DNA from: Haemophilus parainfluenzae
Lineage (GTDB): Bacteria; Pseudomonadota; Gammaproteobacteria; Enterobacterales; Pasteurellaceae
Length of the DNA: 64,000 nucleotides
Assembly (NCBI RefSeq): GCF_036288925.1
Contig: NZ_CP127167.1
Location: forward strand, 62,001 to 126,000
Reading direction: 5' to 3'
A program made the translations under genes and the position numbers. Under the pieces are notes generated by a model, which did no database searches, was not told the DNA's origin, and was given only the letters and a program-made list of their open reading frames with translations. This document shows, piece by piece, positions 30,796-40,068 of the stretch (position 1 is the stretch's first letter; each line of letters begins with the position of its first letter).

Positions 30796-33366
30796 TTATT
30801 GTCTCGCCTGAACTTTACCGTCAGTATAATCAACAGTCACTACTTTACCTGGTAATAATTGACCAGATAAGATTTGTTGTGCCAAGCTATTTTCGATCTC
30901 TTGTTGAATTGCACGTTTTAATGGACGCGCGCCATAAATTGGGTCGTAACCCACTTCAGCAATGAAATCTAATAAAGCGTCGGTAAACACCAATTCGTAG
31001 CCACGAGTTTCCATACGTTTTGCTAAGCGTTCTAATTGGATACTTGCAATCGCACGGATATTTTCTTTACCAAGCGGATGGAATACCACGGTCTCGTCAA
31101 TACGGTTGATAAATTCTGGACGGAAATGTTGGCTAACAACCGACATCACTAAGGCCTTCATTTCGCTATAGCTTTCGTCTTTGTTACCTTGGATTAAATC
31201 AGAACCTAAGTTAGAGGTCATTATCACCACCGTATTACGGAAGTCCACGGTACGACCTTGCCCGTCAGTTAAACGACCATCATCCAATACTTGTAACAAG
31301 ATATTGAATACATCCGCATGAGCTTTTTCCACTTCATCGAGCAAAATCACCGAATATGGACGACGACGAACAGCTTCAGTTAAATAACCACCTTCTTCAT
31401 AGCCGACATAGCCTGGAGGCGCCCCCACTAAACGAGAGACACTGTGTTTTTCCATAAACTCTGACATATCAATGCGTACCATCGCATCTTCACTATCAAA
31501 CAAGAATTTAGCCAAAGTTTTGCAAAGCTCAGTTTTACCTACACCTGTTGGCCCTAGGAACAAGAAAGAACCAATTGGGCGATTAGGATCGGAAAGACCT
31601 GCACGGCTACGACGAATTGCATTTGCTACCGCATCTACTGCTTCTTCTTGACCGATCACACGTTTATGCAATTCTTCTTCCATGCGTAAGAGTTTTTCTT
31701 TCTCGCCTTCCATCATTTTAGAAACAGGAATACCTGTTGCTTTAGAAAGCACTTCGGCAATTTCTTCATCAGTTACACGATAACGCAATAAGGTCATTTC
31801 TTTGCCTTCGCTGGTTTCAGCGGCAGCAAGTTGTTTTTCCAATTCAGGAATACGACCGTATTGAAGCTCAGACATTTTGCTTAAATCACCAGCTCGACGC
31901 GCTTGTTCCATTTCAGTTTTCGCCGCATCTAACGCTTGTTTGATGTGTTGTGAACCTGAAAGGGTCGCTTTTTCTGATTTCCAAACTTCTTCAAGTTCAG
32001 CGTATTCACGTTCTTTATCAGCAAGCTCTTTTTCTAACATGTCTAAACGCTTACGGCTTGCTTCGTCTTCTTCTTTTTGTAATGCCTGTTGTTCCAATTT
32101 TAATTGGATAATACGGCGTTCAAGACGATCAAGCGGTTCAGGTTTAGAATCTATTTCCATACGGATGCTCGAAGCGGCTTCATCGATTAAGTCGATGGCT
32201 TTATCCGGCAATTGACGATCGGAAATATAACGGTGTGAAAGTGTTGCTGCTGCTACGATTGCTGGGTCAGTAATATCTACATGGTGATGGATCTCATAAC
32301 GCTCTTTCAAACCACGTAAGATCGCAATGGTATCTTCGACACTTGGCTCATCCACAAAAACTTTTTGGAAACGACGCTCAAGTGCGGCATCTTTCTCGAT
32401 ATATTGACGATATTCGTCTAATGTAGTTGCCCCCACACAGTGTAATTCACCACGTGCTAAACTTGGTTTTAATAAGTTACCTGCATCCATCGCACCGTCA
32501 GTTTTACCTGCACCAACCATGGTATGGATTTCATCAATAAAGAGGATCACGCAACCTTCTTCTTTTGATAACTCATTTAAAACAGCTTTTAAGCGCTCTT
32601 CAAATTCACCGCGGTATTTCGCACCAGCAATCAGTGCGCCCATATCTAAAGAAAGTACACGTTTGTTTTTTAAGCCTTCAGGCACTTCACCATTAACAAT
32701 ACGTTGTGCTAAACCTTCCACGATAGCGGTTTTACCTACACCAGGCTCACCGATTAATACAGGGTTATTTTTGGTACGACGTTGCAATACTTGAATCGCT
32801 CGACGAATTTCTTCATCACGACCAATAACTGGGTCAAGTTTGCCACTTTCAGCACGAGCTGTTAAATCAATGGTATATTTTTCAAGAGCTTGTCTGCTTT
32901 CTTCTGCATTTTGATCGTTCACGCTTTGTCCTCCGCGAATATGTTGAATCGCTTGTAAAATTTGTTCTTTTTTCGCACCACATTTTTTCAAAATGTCATT
33001 TAATGCGCCACGCTCTTCAAGCGCTGCTAATAAGAACAATTCACTGGAAATAAATTTATCTTGTTTTTGTTGAGCTAATTTGTCACATAAATTCAATAAG
33101 TTAAGTAATTGACGTGAAATTTGCACATCACCGCCATTACCCGACACTTGTGGCAACTTATTCAATTCGGCGTTTAATTCATTACGTAATAACGCCACAT
33201 TCACGCCACTTGCTGTCAAAATCGGTGCAATTGAACCGTCTTGTTGATTTAAAAGTGCGGTCAATAAATGCACTGGTTCGATAAACTGATTATCTTTACC
33301 TAGCGCTAATGACTGTGCTTCACTGAGTGCTTGTTGAAATTTTGTGGTAAATTTTTCAATATTCAT
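30796..33366 (-). CDS. clpB: ClpB disaggregase (Hsp100)
   Basis: Hexameric AAA+ chaperone that pulls apart aggregates with DnaK. 856 aa: N-terminal Clp repeat domain (about 1-145), first AAA domain with Walker [14 protein letters not shown], a coiled-coil M domain (about 410-520), and the second AAA domain with [14 protein letters not shown] and the pore loop in [13 protein letters not shown]. An internal GTG at codon 149 with its own strong ribosome site should also yield the shorter form lacking the N domain. A heat-shock-type -35 box lies upstream. Confidence 0.98.
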   Translation of the reverse strand: MNIEKFTTKFQQALSEAQSLALGKDNQFIEPVHLLTALLNQQDGSIAPILTASGVNVALLRNELNAELNKLPQVSGNGGDVQISRQLLNLLNLCDKLAQQKQDKFISSELFLLAALEERGALNDILKKCGAKKEQILQAIQHIRGGQSVNDQNAEESRQALEKYTIDLTARAESGKLDPVIGRDEEIRRAIQVLQRRTKNNPVLIGEPGVGKTAIVEGLAQRIVNGEVPEGLKNKRVLSLDMGALIAGAKYRGEFEERLKAVLNELSKEEGCVILFIDEIHTMVGAGKTDGAMDAGNLLKPSLARGELHCVGATTLDEYRQYIEKDAALERRFQKVFVDEPSVEDTIAILRGLKERYEIHHHVDITDPAIVAAATLSHRYISDRQLPDKAIDLIDEAASSIRMEIDSKPEPLDRLERRIIQLKLEQQALQKEEDEASRKRLDMLEKELADKEREYAELEEVWKSEKATLSGSQHIKQALDAAKTEMEQARRAGDLSKMSELQYGRIPELEKQLAAAETSEGKEMTLLRYRVTDEEIAEVLSKATGIPVSKMMEGEKEKLLRMEEELHKRVIGQEEAVDAVANAIRRSRAGLSDPNRPIGSFLFLGPTGVGKTELCKTLAKFLFDSEDAMVRIDMSEFMEKHSVSRLVGAPPGYVGYEEGGYLTEAVRRRPYSVILLDEVEKAHADVFNILLQVLDDGRLTDGQGRTVDFRNTVVIMTSNLGSDLIQGNKDESYSEMKALVMSVVSQHFRPEFINRIDETVVFHPLGKENIRAIASIQLERLAKRMETRGYELVFTDALLDFIAEVGYDPIYGARPLKRAIQQEIENSLAQQILSGQLLPGKVVTVDYTDGKVQARQ
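32920..32934 (-). promoter_or_regulatory. Internal ribosome binding site and GTG start inside clpB
   Basis: GGAGGA (32934-32929) lies 6 bases before GTG (32922-32920), codon 149 in the clpB frame. E. coli makes its short ClpB from a GTG at codon 149 as well. Confidence 0.85.
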
Positions 33367-33419
33367 ACCTTATCTTCTCCTGCATTAAATACTCGGGGTC
33401 ATCCCCTTTATGAGTAACT

Positions 33420-33451
33420 AGATAAGACCCTTTTTTGGTATTTCAAGAGAA
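33420..33451 (-). promoter_or_regulatory. Probable heat-shock (sigma-32) promoter of clpB
   Basis: On the minus strand, TCTCTTGAAA (33450-33441) matches the sigma-32 -35 element. The -10 part, about 13 bases further on (TCTTATC near 33427-33421), is a poor match to CCCCATNT. It lies about 55-85 bases before the clpB ATG. Confidence 0.5.
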
Positions 33452-33501
33452 AAAATCAACAATTTTTAATTTTTTCTATCGAATTTTATTTCTTGATAGG
33501 T

Positions 33502-34074
33502 TTAAGCAACTAAAATTCGGTGAAGAGGCACGTCCCACGCTTCAGTTGGAAGCTGTTCGACTTGCTGACATTGATGGGCTAATCCCACAGGAATAAAAGA
33601 AGCATTTTGCCAATTTTGTAAGGTGCGGTCATAAAAACCACCGCCCATACCAAGGCGATTCCTTTGTTTATCAAACGCGACAAGTGGTGTAAAAAGAATA
33701 TCTAATTCATTCAAAGGCAATACGTTTTGCACATTGAGTTTTGGCTCCCAAATGCCAAATTTATTTTTCAACATTGGTGTATCTGGCAAATAACGTAAGA
33801 ACAAAAGATGATTAGGATTGAAAGGGTGTAATACTGGTAAATAAACGCACTTATCTTGTGCCCAAAGGGTTTTGATAAGTTTATCCGTGGAGATTTCACC
33901 ATCAAAGGAAACATACAAGGCAATATGCTGCGCATTTCGTGCTTCAATTAATGCAAGCGCTTGCTGAGTGATGGAATCTTCTGCCTGTTGCTGCTGAAGT
34001 GCGGTCAAATTTGCTCGTGTTTTACGAATTTGTTGACGGAGTTGATGGCGAAGCGTTTGCTGTGTTGATTTCAT
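33502..34074 (-). CDS. ygfA: 5-formyltetrahydrofolate cyclo-ligase family protein (YgfA)
   Basis: 190 aa. Converts 5-formyl-THF to 5,10-methenyl-THF with ATP in known members. The motif LGMGGGFYDRTL is the phosphate-binding signature, and LRQQIRKTRANL the basic N terminus. It lies 24 bases downstream of the 6S RNA 3' end, the ssrS-ygfA order known from enterobacteria, so the RNA and this gene are probably co-transcribed. Confidence 0.93.
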   Translation of the reverse strand: MKSTQQTLRHQLRQQIRKTRANLTALQQQQAEDSITQQALALIEARNAQHIALYVSFDGEISTDKLIKTLWAQDKCVYLPVLHPFNPNHLLFLRYLPDTPMLKNKFGIWEPKLNVQNVLPLNELDILFTPLVAFDKQRNRLGMGGGFYDRTLQNWQNASFIPVGLAHQCQQVEQLPTEAWDVPLHRILVA

Positions 34075-34097
34075 TTAATCAGAAAGAATGGATTTTA

Positions 34098-34297
34098 AAG
34101 GAAGGTCCCAGAGTGCCGCTACGAGTAGTAGTCCTTGAACCCGATGGTTCAAGGAAACCGGTAAGGTCATTTTTAGGTTTCTTTAGCCCAATGACAAAGT
34201 CAAAGGTCAAGCCTACACACCAATGACGGGAAACCGATTTATAAGATTTTAAGTATCGGCTCAGGGACATAACCCATCCACGAACACCCCAGGAAAT
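34098..34297 (-). ncRNA. ssrS: 6S RNA
   Basis: About 200 nt regulator that binds sigma-70 RNA polymerase. On the minus strand it begins ATTTCCTGGGGTG, has the conserved CCCTGAGCCGATA, then the hairpin CCTTGAACC-at-CGGGTTCAAGG (plus 34133-34154), and ends GCGGCACTCTGGGACCTTCC. The ends pair (CCTGGGGTG with CACTCTGGG, using G-U pairs) to close the long rod typical of 6S. A -10-like TATAAA lies just upstream. It precedes ygfA as in other gammaproteobacteria. The zapA gene that often lies upstream of ssrS is 24 kb away here. Exact ends are estimates. Confidence 0.93.
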
Positions 34298-34390
34298 CTT
34301 TTAAATTTATACTAGCTCAATTTGATCAATTTGACTAGCCTTTATTTTAAATAATTTGCTTTTACCTCTAGATTATAAACAACATATAAA

Positions 34391-35179
34391 TTATTTTTTA
34401 ATTGGTTGAATTAAATCTGAATCGTCAAGTTTCTTTATTTCAGTAAATTTTTTATCTTTGTTCGCTTCAATTACCTTCTGCGTTTGATCCGCTAATTGCT
34501 GTAAACCCATTCGATCATATGCTTCTTTCATTAAGAATAAACCTTCATAGGTCGCTTGTGCATCAGGATATTGTTGCAACATACCCACTACGCGATTTGA
34601 TACTGCGACCCATGCATCACGTTTTGCATAGAATTTCGCAATCTCTAACTCATGACGCGCTAATGAGTCTTTGATATACGCCATACGTGCTACCGCATCT
34701 TGTGAATATGGACTATTCGGGAACGCACTAACTAAACTTTGAAAGTTAGAAAATGCCGTTTTCATAGATGTTGTTTCACGCGTTGCACGATCGATGCCAA
34801 AGAAATCTTGGACCATATTATCAGCAGTTGCTAAATTTGTTAACCCTGCCATATACACGGCATAGTCACGGTTTGGACTTTGTGGAAATTGGTGTAGATA
34901 ATTATCTACTGTCACTAATGTTGCCGTATAATCTTGTGCTTTATAGTTTGCATAAATTAAATCAAGCATAGCTTGTTCTTGATAAGTACTGCCTGGAAAA
35001 CGTTCTGTTGTTGCATTTAAATAACGAATTGATTCTTTATAGCTACCTTCTTGCAAAGCAGATGAGCCTTTTGCATAAAGCTCATCAACTGAAGATTGTT
35101 CCACTTCTTTCTTACCACTACAAGCCATAATAGCCAATGAAGTCATAGCAATAAGTGCGAAAGATTTTATTTTATGCAT
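34391..35179 (-). CDS. bamD: Outer membrane assembly lipoprotein BamD (ComL)
   Basis: Essential part of the BAM complex that inserts beta-barrel proteins in the outer membrane. 262 aa. Lipobox in SLAIMACSGK places the lipidated cysteine at about residue 20. Five TPR-like repeats follow (for example YKESIRYLNATTERFPGSTY and YTATLVTVDNYLHQFPQSP). Known as ComL in Haemophilus. Divergent from rluD; AAGGAAAAAG precedes the ATG. Confidence 0.97.
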   Translation of the reverse strand: MHKIKSFALIAMTSLAIMACSGKKEVEQSSVDELYAKGSSALQEGSYKESIRYLNATTERFPGSTYQEQAMLDLIYANYKAQDYTATLVTVDNYLHQFPQSPNRDYAVYMAGLTNLATADNMVQDFFGIDRATRETTSMKTAFSNFQSLVSAFPNSPYSQDAVARMAYIKDSLARHELEIAKFYAKRDAWVAVSNRVVGMLQQYPDAQATYEGLFLMKEAYDRMGLQQLADQTQKVIEANKDKKFTEIKKLDDSDLIQPIKK

Positions 35180-35287
35180 TCTTTTTCCTTAATTTTTACG
35201 AAAATCAATAAATAAGTTACAATTAGCGAATATTGTATAGAACATTACACAATAAGCCAACTTTTTAAATTTTTAGATGGATTGTTT

Positions 35288-36262
35288 ATGCCACAAATTA
35301 CCTTAACGGCTGAAATTCAGCCCGAACAAATGGGACAACGTTTAGACCAAACCCTCGCAGAGTTGTTCCCTGAATATTCTCGTTCACGTTTAAAAACCTG
35401 GATTGAAGCAAAACAGGTAAAAATGAACGATGAAATTGCCGATATTCCTCGTACTAAAGTTTATGGCGGAGAGCAAATTGAAATTTCAGTAGAAGTAGAA
35501 GATGAAAACCGTTTTGAACCACAAAATATTCCGCTCAATATTGTTTATGAAGATGACGATATTATCGTGATTAATAAACCTAAAGATCTTGTGGTTCACC
35601 CAGGTGCTGGAAATCCAAATGGCACGGTACTTAACGCGCTACTCTATCACTATCCACCTATTGCCGAAGTACCGCGTGCAGGGATTGTGCATCGTTTAGA
35701 TAAAGACACAACGGGTCTCATGGTTGTTGCCAAAACCATTCCTGCACAAACCAAACTCGTACGTGACTTACAAAAACGTAAGATCACTCGTGAATACGAG
35801 GCTGTTGCAAGTGGCATTATGACCAAAGGTGGAACCGTAGACCAACCCATGGCTCGCCACGCGACAAAACGTACACTGATGGCTGTTCACCCAATGGGTA
35901 AACCGGCTGTGACGCACTATCGCATTATGGATAATTTCCGTAATTACACCCGCTTACGCTTACGTTTAGAAACGGGTCGTACTCACCAAATTCGTGTGCA
36001 CATGGCGCATATCGCACATCCATTATTAGGTGATCAAACTTACGGAGGCCGTCCTCGCCCACCTAAAAATGCAAGCGAAGTCTTCACTGAGGTGCTACGC
36101 AATTTTAAACGCCAAGCCCTACATGCGGTTATGTTGCGTTTAGCTCATCCTATCACAGGTGAAATGATGGAATGGTATGCCCCATTGCCAGATGACTTTG
36201 TCGAATTACTGCATGCCTTAAAAGCGGATTACCTCGAACACAAAGACGAATTGGATTATTAA
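35288..36262 (+). CDS. rluD: 23S rRNA pseudouridine synthase D
   Basis: Makes pseudouridines 1911, 1915 and 1917 of 23S rRNA helix 69. 324 aa from ATG at 35288 (MPQITLTAEIQ); a TTG two codons earlier is less likely. N-terminal S4 RNA-binding domain (DQTLAELFPEYSRSRLKTWI), then the catalytic motif VHRLDKDTTGLMVVAKT with its aspartate, and RTHQIRVHMAH. Divergent from bamD; followed at 1 base by pgeF. Confidence 0.97.
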   Translation: MPQITLTAEIQPEQMGQRLDQTLAELFPEYSRSRLKTWIEAKQVKMNDEIADIPRTKVYGGEQIEISVEVEDENRFEPQNIPLNIVYEDDDIIVINKPKDLVVHPGAGNPNGTVLNALLYHYPPIAEVPRAGIVHRLDKDTTGLMVVAKTIPAQTKLVRDLQKRKITREYEAVASGIMTKGGTVDQPMARHATKRTLMAVHPMGKPAVTHYRIMDNFRNYTRLRLRLETGRTHQIRVHMAHIAHPLLGDQTYGGRPRPPKNASEVFTEVLRNFKRQALHAVMLRLAHPITGEMMEWYAPLPDDFVELLHALKADYLEHKDELDY

Positions 36263-36263
36263 G

Positions 36264-37001
36264 ATGAAAACCATTGTTCCAAACTGGAATGTTCCACCAC
36301 ATATCCAAGCTTTTACAACCACAAGAGAAGGAGGCGTAAGCCTGCCGCCTTTCGATAGTTTCAATTTAGGCGATCATGTCGAAGATGATAAAAGTGCGGT
36401 CAAAACTAACCGCACTTTACTGGTCGAAAAATTTAATCTGCCACATTTCCCGTTGTTTTTAACTCAAACGCACAGCACTCGTGTAATCACGGTGCCTTAT
36501 GAGGGTAATAATTTAGAGGCTGATGCGATTTATACCAATCAACCTAACCAAGTATGTTTGGTCATGACGGCTGATTGCTTGCCAGTTTTATTCACTAATA
36601 AGCAAGGGACTGAAGTAGCTGCGGCACATGCGGGTTGGCGTGGACTCTGTGATGGTGTATTAGAAGAAACCGTGAAATGTTTTCAATCTGCCCCTGAAGA
36701 GATTATTGCGTGGTTTGGCCCTGCTATCGGCCCTAATGCATTTCAAGTTGGCAAAGAAGTGATTGAACAATTTATGGCGTTTGACCCGATTGCAGAAACG
36801 GCTTTTCGACCCGATCCGAATGAAGTAGGAAAATACCTCGGCAATCTTTATCAAATCGCCACACAACGCCTCAATAAATTAGGTATTTCCCAAATTTACG
36901 GTGGGGAGCATTGCACATTCAATGAAAAAGAGAGCTTCTTTTCCTATCGTCGAGATGACAAAACAGGAAGAATGGCGAGTCTAATTTGGATAAAAAAATA
37001 A
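36264..37001 (+). CDS. pgeF: Peptidoglycan editing factor PgeF (YfiH, laccase-like fold)
   Basis: 245 aa. Family enzymes remove wrong residues (L-Ser for L-Ala) from peptidoglycan precursors; purine nucleoside phosphorylase and oxidase activities are also reported. Metal ligands are visible: His in TQTHSTRVI, Cys in TADCLPVL, His in AAHAGWRGL. ATG begins 1 base after the rluD stop, so the genes are co-transcribed. Inside the gene an inverted USS pair (36391-36418) makes a 10-bp stem and encodes the residues SAVKTNRTL. Confidence 0.93.
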   Translation: MKTIVPNWNVPPHIQAFTTTREGGVSLPPFDSFNLGDHVEDDKSAVKTNRTLLVEKFNLPHFPLFLTQTHSTRVITVPYEGNNLEADAIYTNQPNQVCLVMTADCLPVLFTNKQGTEVAAAHAGWRGLCDGVLEETVKCFQSAPEEIIAWFGPAIGPNAFQVGKEVIEQFMAFDPIAETAFRPDPNEVGKYLGNLYQIATQRLNKLGISQIYGGEHCTFNEKESFFSYRRDDKTGRMASLIWIKK

Positions 37002-37016
37002 ACCTATCAATACAAC

Positions 37017-37046
37017 AAACCGCACATTAAAGCGCGGTTTATTTTT
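37017..37046. terminator. Terminator between pgeF and ruvX
   Basis: AAACCGC (37017-37023) pairs with GCGGTTT (37034-37040), followed by ATTTTT. Between convergent genes. Confidence 0.7.
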
Positions 37047-37049
37047 GGC

Positions 37050-37469
37050 TTATTCTGAATAGTTTTCGAACCAACTTTCTAAAATCAGGCAAGCAGAAAT
37101 CCCATCTACTTTGCCTTTATTGAGAGCTCGATAACCGCCACGCTGGAAAATTTCATCACGAGCAGAAACCGTCGTTAAGCGCTCATCTTGTAGTTCGACT
37201 TTGATACCGAAACGACCATTTAAGCGATTGGCAAATTTTTTCGCACGAAGTGTTAAATCTTGCTCGGTGCCATCCATATTTAAAGGCAATCCCACCACAA
37301 TAACATCAGGTTTCCAGTCTTTTAAACATTTTTCAATGGCATCCCAATTGGGAATCCCATCTTGCGCTTTAAATGCAGGTAAGGCTTGCGCCGTCCCCGT
37401 GATACTTTGCCCGACGGCACAACCAATACTTTTTGTGCCAAAATCAAATGCGATTGCCGTGATGCCCAT
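37050..37469 (-). CDS. ruvX: Pre-16S rRNA nuclease YqgF (RuvX)
   Basis: 139-aa RNase H-like nuclease that trims the 5' end of 16S rRNA; earlier proposed as a Holliday junction resolvase. [14 protein letters not shown] carries the first catalytic aspartate, [13 protein letters not shown] the middle motif, and ELQDERLTT the second acidic pair. Its ATG overlaps the yqgE stop (TAATG). Last of the rsmE-yqgE-ruvX operon. Confidence 0.96.
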   Translation of the reverse strand: MGITAIAFDFGTKSIGCAVGQSITGTAQALPAFKAQDGIPNWDAIEKCLKDWKPDVIVVGLPLNMDGTEQDLTLRAKKFANRLNGRFGIKVELQDERLTTVSARDEIFQRGGYRALNKGKVDGISACLILESWFENYSE

Positions 37470-38029
37470 TAACTATGCCCTACTTGTGAAAAGACAAAAT
37501 TATGAGGATGAATCCCCAATAATTGATTCGCGGCGGGATAACGATCTTCATAAATGGTTTCAAATAAAATAGTGTCTGACGCTGGCGCGACTAGCCATGC
37601 ATTATCTGCAATCTCTTGTTCTAGCTGTCCCGCTGTCCAACTGGCACAACCGAGTGCAACAAGATATTTTTCGGGCGCATCCTCTGAACCAAAGGTTTCC
37701 ACAATATCTGCCGAAGTGGTCAGAAACATCTCATCAGTAATTTTATAACTATGCTCAAATTCTTTCGCAGTTTTCTTATGCAGAATAAAACCACGCTCAG
37801 AATGCACTGGACCACCCGCAAGCACAAGTTCACTGCTAAAAGTGCGGTCATTTTTCATCATAAAATTCATTTTTGAATACAACTCAGCAATGCTTAAATC
37901 GGTGGGTTGATTAATCACTAAGCCCATCGAACCTTGCTCATTATGCTCACACATATACACCACAGTATTTTGGAAATAATCCTCCAACTGTGGCATCGCG
38001 ATTAAAAATTGCCCTTGTAAATCCATCAT
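37469..38029 (-). CDS. yqgE: YqgE/AlgH family protein (UPF0301)
   Basis: 186 aa from the ATG at 38029, which overlaps the rsmE stop (TAATG); the next codon is also ATG (38026) and gives the family N terminus [13 protein letters not shown]. Contains [19 protein letters not shown] and [15 protein letters not shown], the family signatures. Function not established; constantly paired with ruvX. A longer frame to 38050 would overlap rsmE with no site. Confidence 0.94.
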   Translation of the reverse strand: MMDLQGQFLIAMPQLEDYFQNTVVYMCEHNEQGSMGLVINQPTDLSIAELYSKMNFMMKNDRTFSSELVLAGGPVHSERGFILHKKTAKEFEHSYKITDEMFLTTSADIVETFGSEDAPEKYLVALGCASWTAGQLEQEIADNAWLVAPASDTILFETIYEDRYPAANQLLGIHPHNFVFSQVGHS

Positions 38030-38763
38030 TATCCCAAATCTCCAAAACAAATTTGCAACGCACTAATCGCCGCTAAAGAGGCTGTTTCTGTACGTAACAC
38101 ACGCTTTCCTAATAAAATCTCAGTAAATCCTTGTTGTTCAGTTTGAGCGATTTCTTGAGGTGATAAACCTCCTTCTGAACCAATAAGCAAACGAACCCCT
38201 TCTTTTGGAATAGAAGGCAAGGTTTTAATAGAATATTGGGCTCTTGGATGTAAATTCAATTTCAACGCGCCATCATTTTCTGCACACCAATCTTGTAATT
38301 TCATTAACGGACGAATTTCTGGCACAACGTTACGGCCACATTGTTCACAAGCTGCAATGGCAATTTTTTGCCATTGTTGGATTTTCTTATCCATACGCTC
38401 ACCATCTAACTTCACACCACAGCGTTCTGACCATAATGGTGTAATCACATTCACGCCCAACTCTACGGATTTTTGAATGGTAAATTCCATTCGATCGCCG
38501 CGTGAAATAACCTGCCCTAAATGAATCGATAAATTCGACTCTTTATCACTTAATTCACAACCAAGAATGTCCACTTTAACGGCTTTTTTGCTCGCTTCAA
38601 TAATTTTTGCTGGATAAATATGATTACTTCCATCAAATAATTCAATTTGCTCACCTTCAGTCATGCGAAGTACACGTCCTACGTGATTAGCCGCATCATC
38701 TGAAAGTTGGCAAGTAGATTGATTTTTAAGGGATTCGGGATGATAAATTCTTGGAATACGCAT
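38029..38763 (-). CDS. rsmE: 16S rRNA (uracil-1498-N3)-methyltransferase
   Basis: 244-aa SPOUT methyltransferase. RIPRIYH and [11 protein letters not shown] begin the PUA-like domain; [12 protein letters not shown] and [11 protein letters not shown] form the SAM-binding knot. First gene of its operon. Its start is 41 bases from the left end of IS copy 1, so the element sits directly upstream and could affect its promoter. Confidence 0.97.
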   Translation of the reverse strand: MRIPRIYHPESLKNQSTCQLSDDAANHVGRVLRMTEGEQIELFDGSNHIYPAKIIEASKKAVKVDILGCELSDKESNLSIHLGQVISRGDRMEFTIQKSVELGVNVITPLWSERCGVKLDGERMDKKIQQWQKIAIAACEQCGRNVVPEIRPLMKLQDWCAENDGALKLNLHPRAQYSIKTLPSIPKEGVRLLIGSEGGLSPQEIAQTEQQGFTEILLGKRVLRTETASLAAISALQICFGDLG

Positions 38764-38787
38764 AATATTGAGTCTTTGATATAAGGA

Positions 38788-38804
38788 AAAAGTGCGGTCA
38801 TTTT
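38788..38804. repeat. Left arm of a USS-pair terminator split by IS copy 1
   Basis: AAAAGTGCGGT (38788-38798) plus CATTTT of the former loop. The matching right arm ACCGCACTTTT is at 40054-40064, on the other side of the insertion. Joined, they form the terminator of fadR. Confidence 0.85.
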
Positions 38805-38830
38805 TGATCTGACCCCAAAAAGTTAGACTG

Positions 38831-39700
38831 TTATTTAAAGGATTGTTTTCGATATTGTATCGGACTCAGTCCTTTTAATTTTAGTTGAATCCGTCGATGA
38901 TTATAGTAATCCAAATAATCTCTGACAGCATCAACTATCTCTTCTTTTGTTTTAAATTCCCGACCATAAAAACATTCCGTTTTTAATCGCCCAAAGAAAC
39001 TTTCCATTGCGGCATTGTCCAAGCAATTCCCTTTTCTCGACATACTTTGAATGATGCCATGTTCAGCTAAAATTCGACGATAAGCTACCATTTGATATTG
39101 CCATCCCTGGTCTGAATGTAAAATGACACCACAAGCTTTATTTAATCCTTTGACGGCTTGCATTAACATGTCCTCTACTTGCGCCCAATTTGGGGAATAG
39201 CTGAGATTATAGGAGACTATCTCATTGTTAAATAAGTCTAAAATTGGAGATAAATAGACTTTACTCCCATCTTTCGCCTTAAACTCGGTGATATCTGTCA
39301 CCCATTTTTGTTTCGGGGCCGTTGCACTAAAATCGCGTTCAAGATGATTCGGTGCAATTACCCCTATCGTGCCTCGATAGGTGGTAAATTTCTTGCTTTT
39401 TCTTGACCGCACTTGAAGCCCAAGTGTCTGCATTAAACGTTGAACTTTTTTATGATTCACGCCTGGCAAGCTGGCATGAACACGTCGGTAGCCATAATCA
39501 GGATGATTGGCTTTGATGCGTTTAATGGCCTTTTTCAGCTCCTCATCCTTATCCGGTTTAATCTGAAGTTTCGCAAAAAACGTACTACGCGCTAACTGTG
39601 CAAAGCCTAAAAGCCATTTTAACGGATAGCGTGTTCTTAACCTTTGGATAATTTCCGTTGCTCGGCTTCGTCCTGAAGTCTGAGCCTTCTCAACTCCTTT
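38831..39700 (-). CDS. IS3-family transposase OrfB (DDE integrase part)
   Basis: Open without stop from about 39700, reading [34 protein letters not shown] and [17 protein letters not shown], then the integrase core with catalytic D (WVTDITEF), D ([10 protein letters not shown]) and E ([11 protein letters not shown]). About 289 aa, the normal size. A start at TTG 39469 would lose the first quarter, so expression is more likely by -1 frameshift from orfA; the overlap contains CCTAAAGG, where an A-AAG slip near 39697-39700 is possible. The slip site is inference. A USS core lies inside (39406-39414). Confidence 0.88.
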   Translation of the reverse strand, partial: KGVEKAQTSGRSRATEIIQRLRTRYPLKWLLGFAQLARSTFFAKLQIKPDKDEELKKAIKRIKANHPDYGYRRVHASLPGVNHKKVQRLMQTLGLQVRSRKSKKFTTYRGTIGVIAPNHLERDFSATAPKQKWVTDITEFKAKDGSKVYLSPILDLFNNEIVSYNLSYSPNWAQVEDMLMQAVKGLNKACGVILHSDQGWQYQMVAYRRILAEHGIIQSMSRKGNCLDNAAMESFFGRLKTECFYGREFKTKEEIVDAVRDYLDYYNHRRIQLKLKGLSPIQYRKQSFK

Positions 39701-40029
39701 AGGTAGGCTACCTCCGCTTCAAGCTGTAAAATTCTCAGGCGTAAACGGTCTTCTTCAGTTTTGGGTGGCGGTGGCATTCTGGCATATTTAGGTTTCATAG
39801 GCGGTCGTCCTGATGGTTTACGGGGAATAAGTCCCTTTATGCCACTTTTTTCAAACCGTTTCAACCATGTCCCGACTAGGGCGTTGGAAGGAATATTGTA
39901 AAAACGAGCTGCTTCTCTAATACTCATTTTTCCATTCAAAATAGGTTGAAGAATTTGTAATTTAAATTCGATTGTGTAGTGTTTACCCATAAAAAATCTG
40001 CACCTCAATTGTTGGTTTGTTGAGTCCAA
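39637..40029 (-). CDS. IS3-family OrfA (helix-turn-helix part)
   Basis: 130 aa. HTH in MSIREAARFYNIPSNALV, then a basic linker (GLIPRKPSGRPPMKPKYARM) and a leucine-zipper-like coiled coil ([20 protein letters not shown]). This is the DNA-binding half of the transposase. Identical to the protein in copy 2. The true start could be the ATG 12 codons inside (MGKHYTIEFKLQIL), since the first residues overlap the terminal repeat region. Confidence 0.9.
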   Translation of the reverse strand: MDSTNQQLRCRFFMGKHYTIEFKLQILQPILNGKMSIREAARFYNIPSNALVGTWLKRFEKSGIKGLIPRKPSGRPPMKPKYARMPPPPKTEEDRLRLRILQLEAEVAYLKELRRLRLQDEAEQRKLSKG

Positions 40030-40068
40030 CTTTTGGGGTGCAGATCATTTTCAACCGCACTTTTAATA

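Larger units (their letters stand above)
38805..40047 (-). mobile_element. IS3-family insertion sequence, copy 1 (1,243 bp)
   Basis: Ends are TGATCTGACCCCAAAAAG on the left and, in reverse complement, TGATCTGCACCCCAAAAG on the right, imperfect inverted repeats starting TG. Flanked by TTT on both sides, a likely 3-bp target duplication (homopolymer, so ambiguous). Carries overlapping orfA and orfB on the minus strand. Nearly identical to the copy at 52374-53616: 7 base differences, all between 38836 and 39020. It lies in the loop of an inverted USS pair. Confidence 0.95.

Noticed and set aside
39469..39469. TTG start for a 212-aa OrfB
   Set aside because: The frame upstream carries conserved IS3 OrfB sequence for a further 77 codons, so this is an internal codon.
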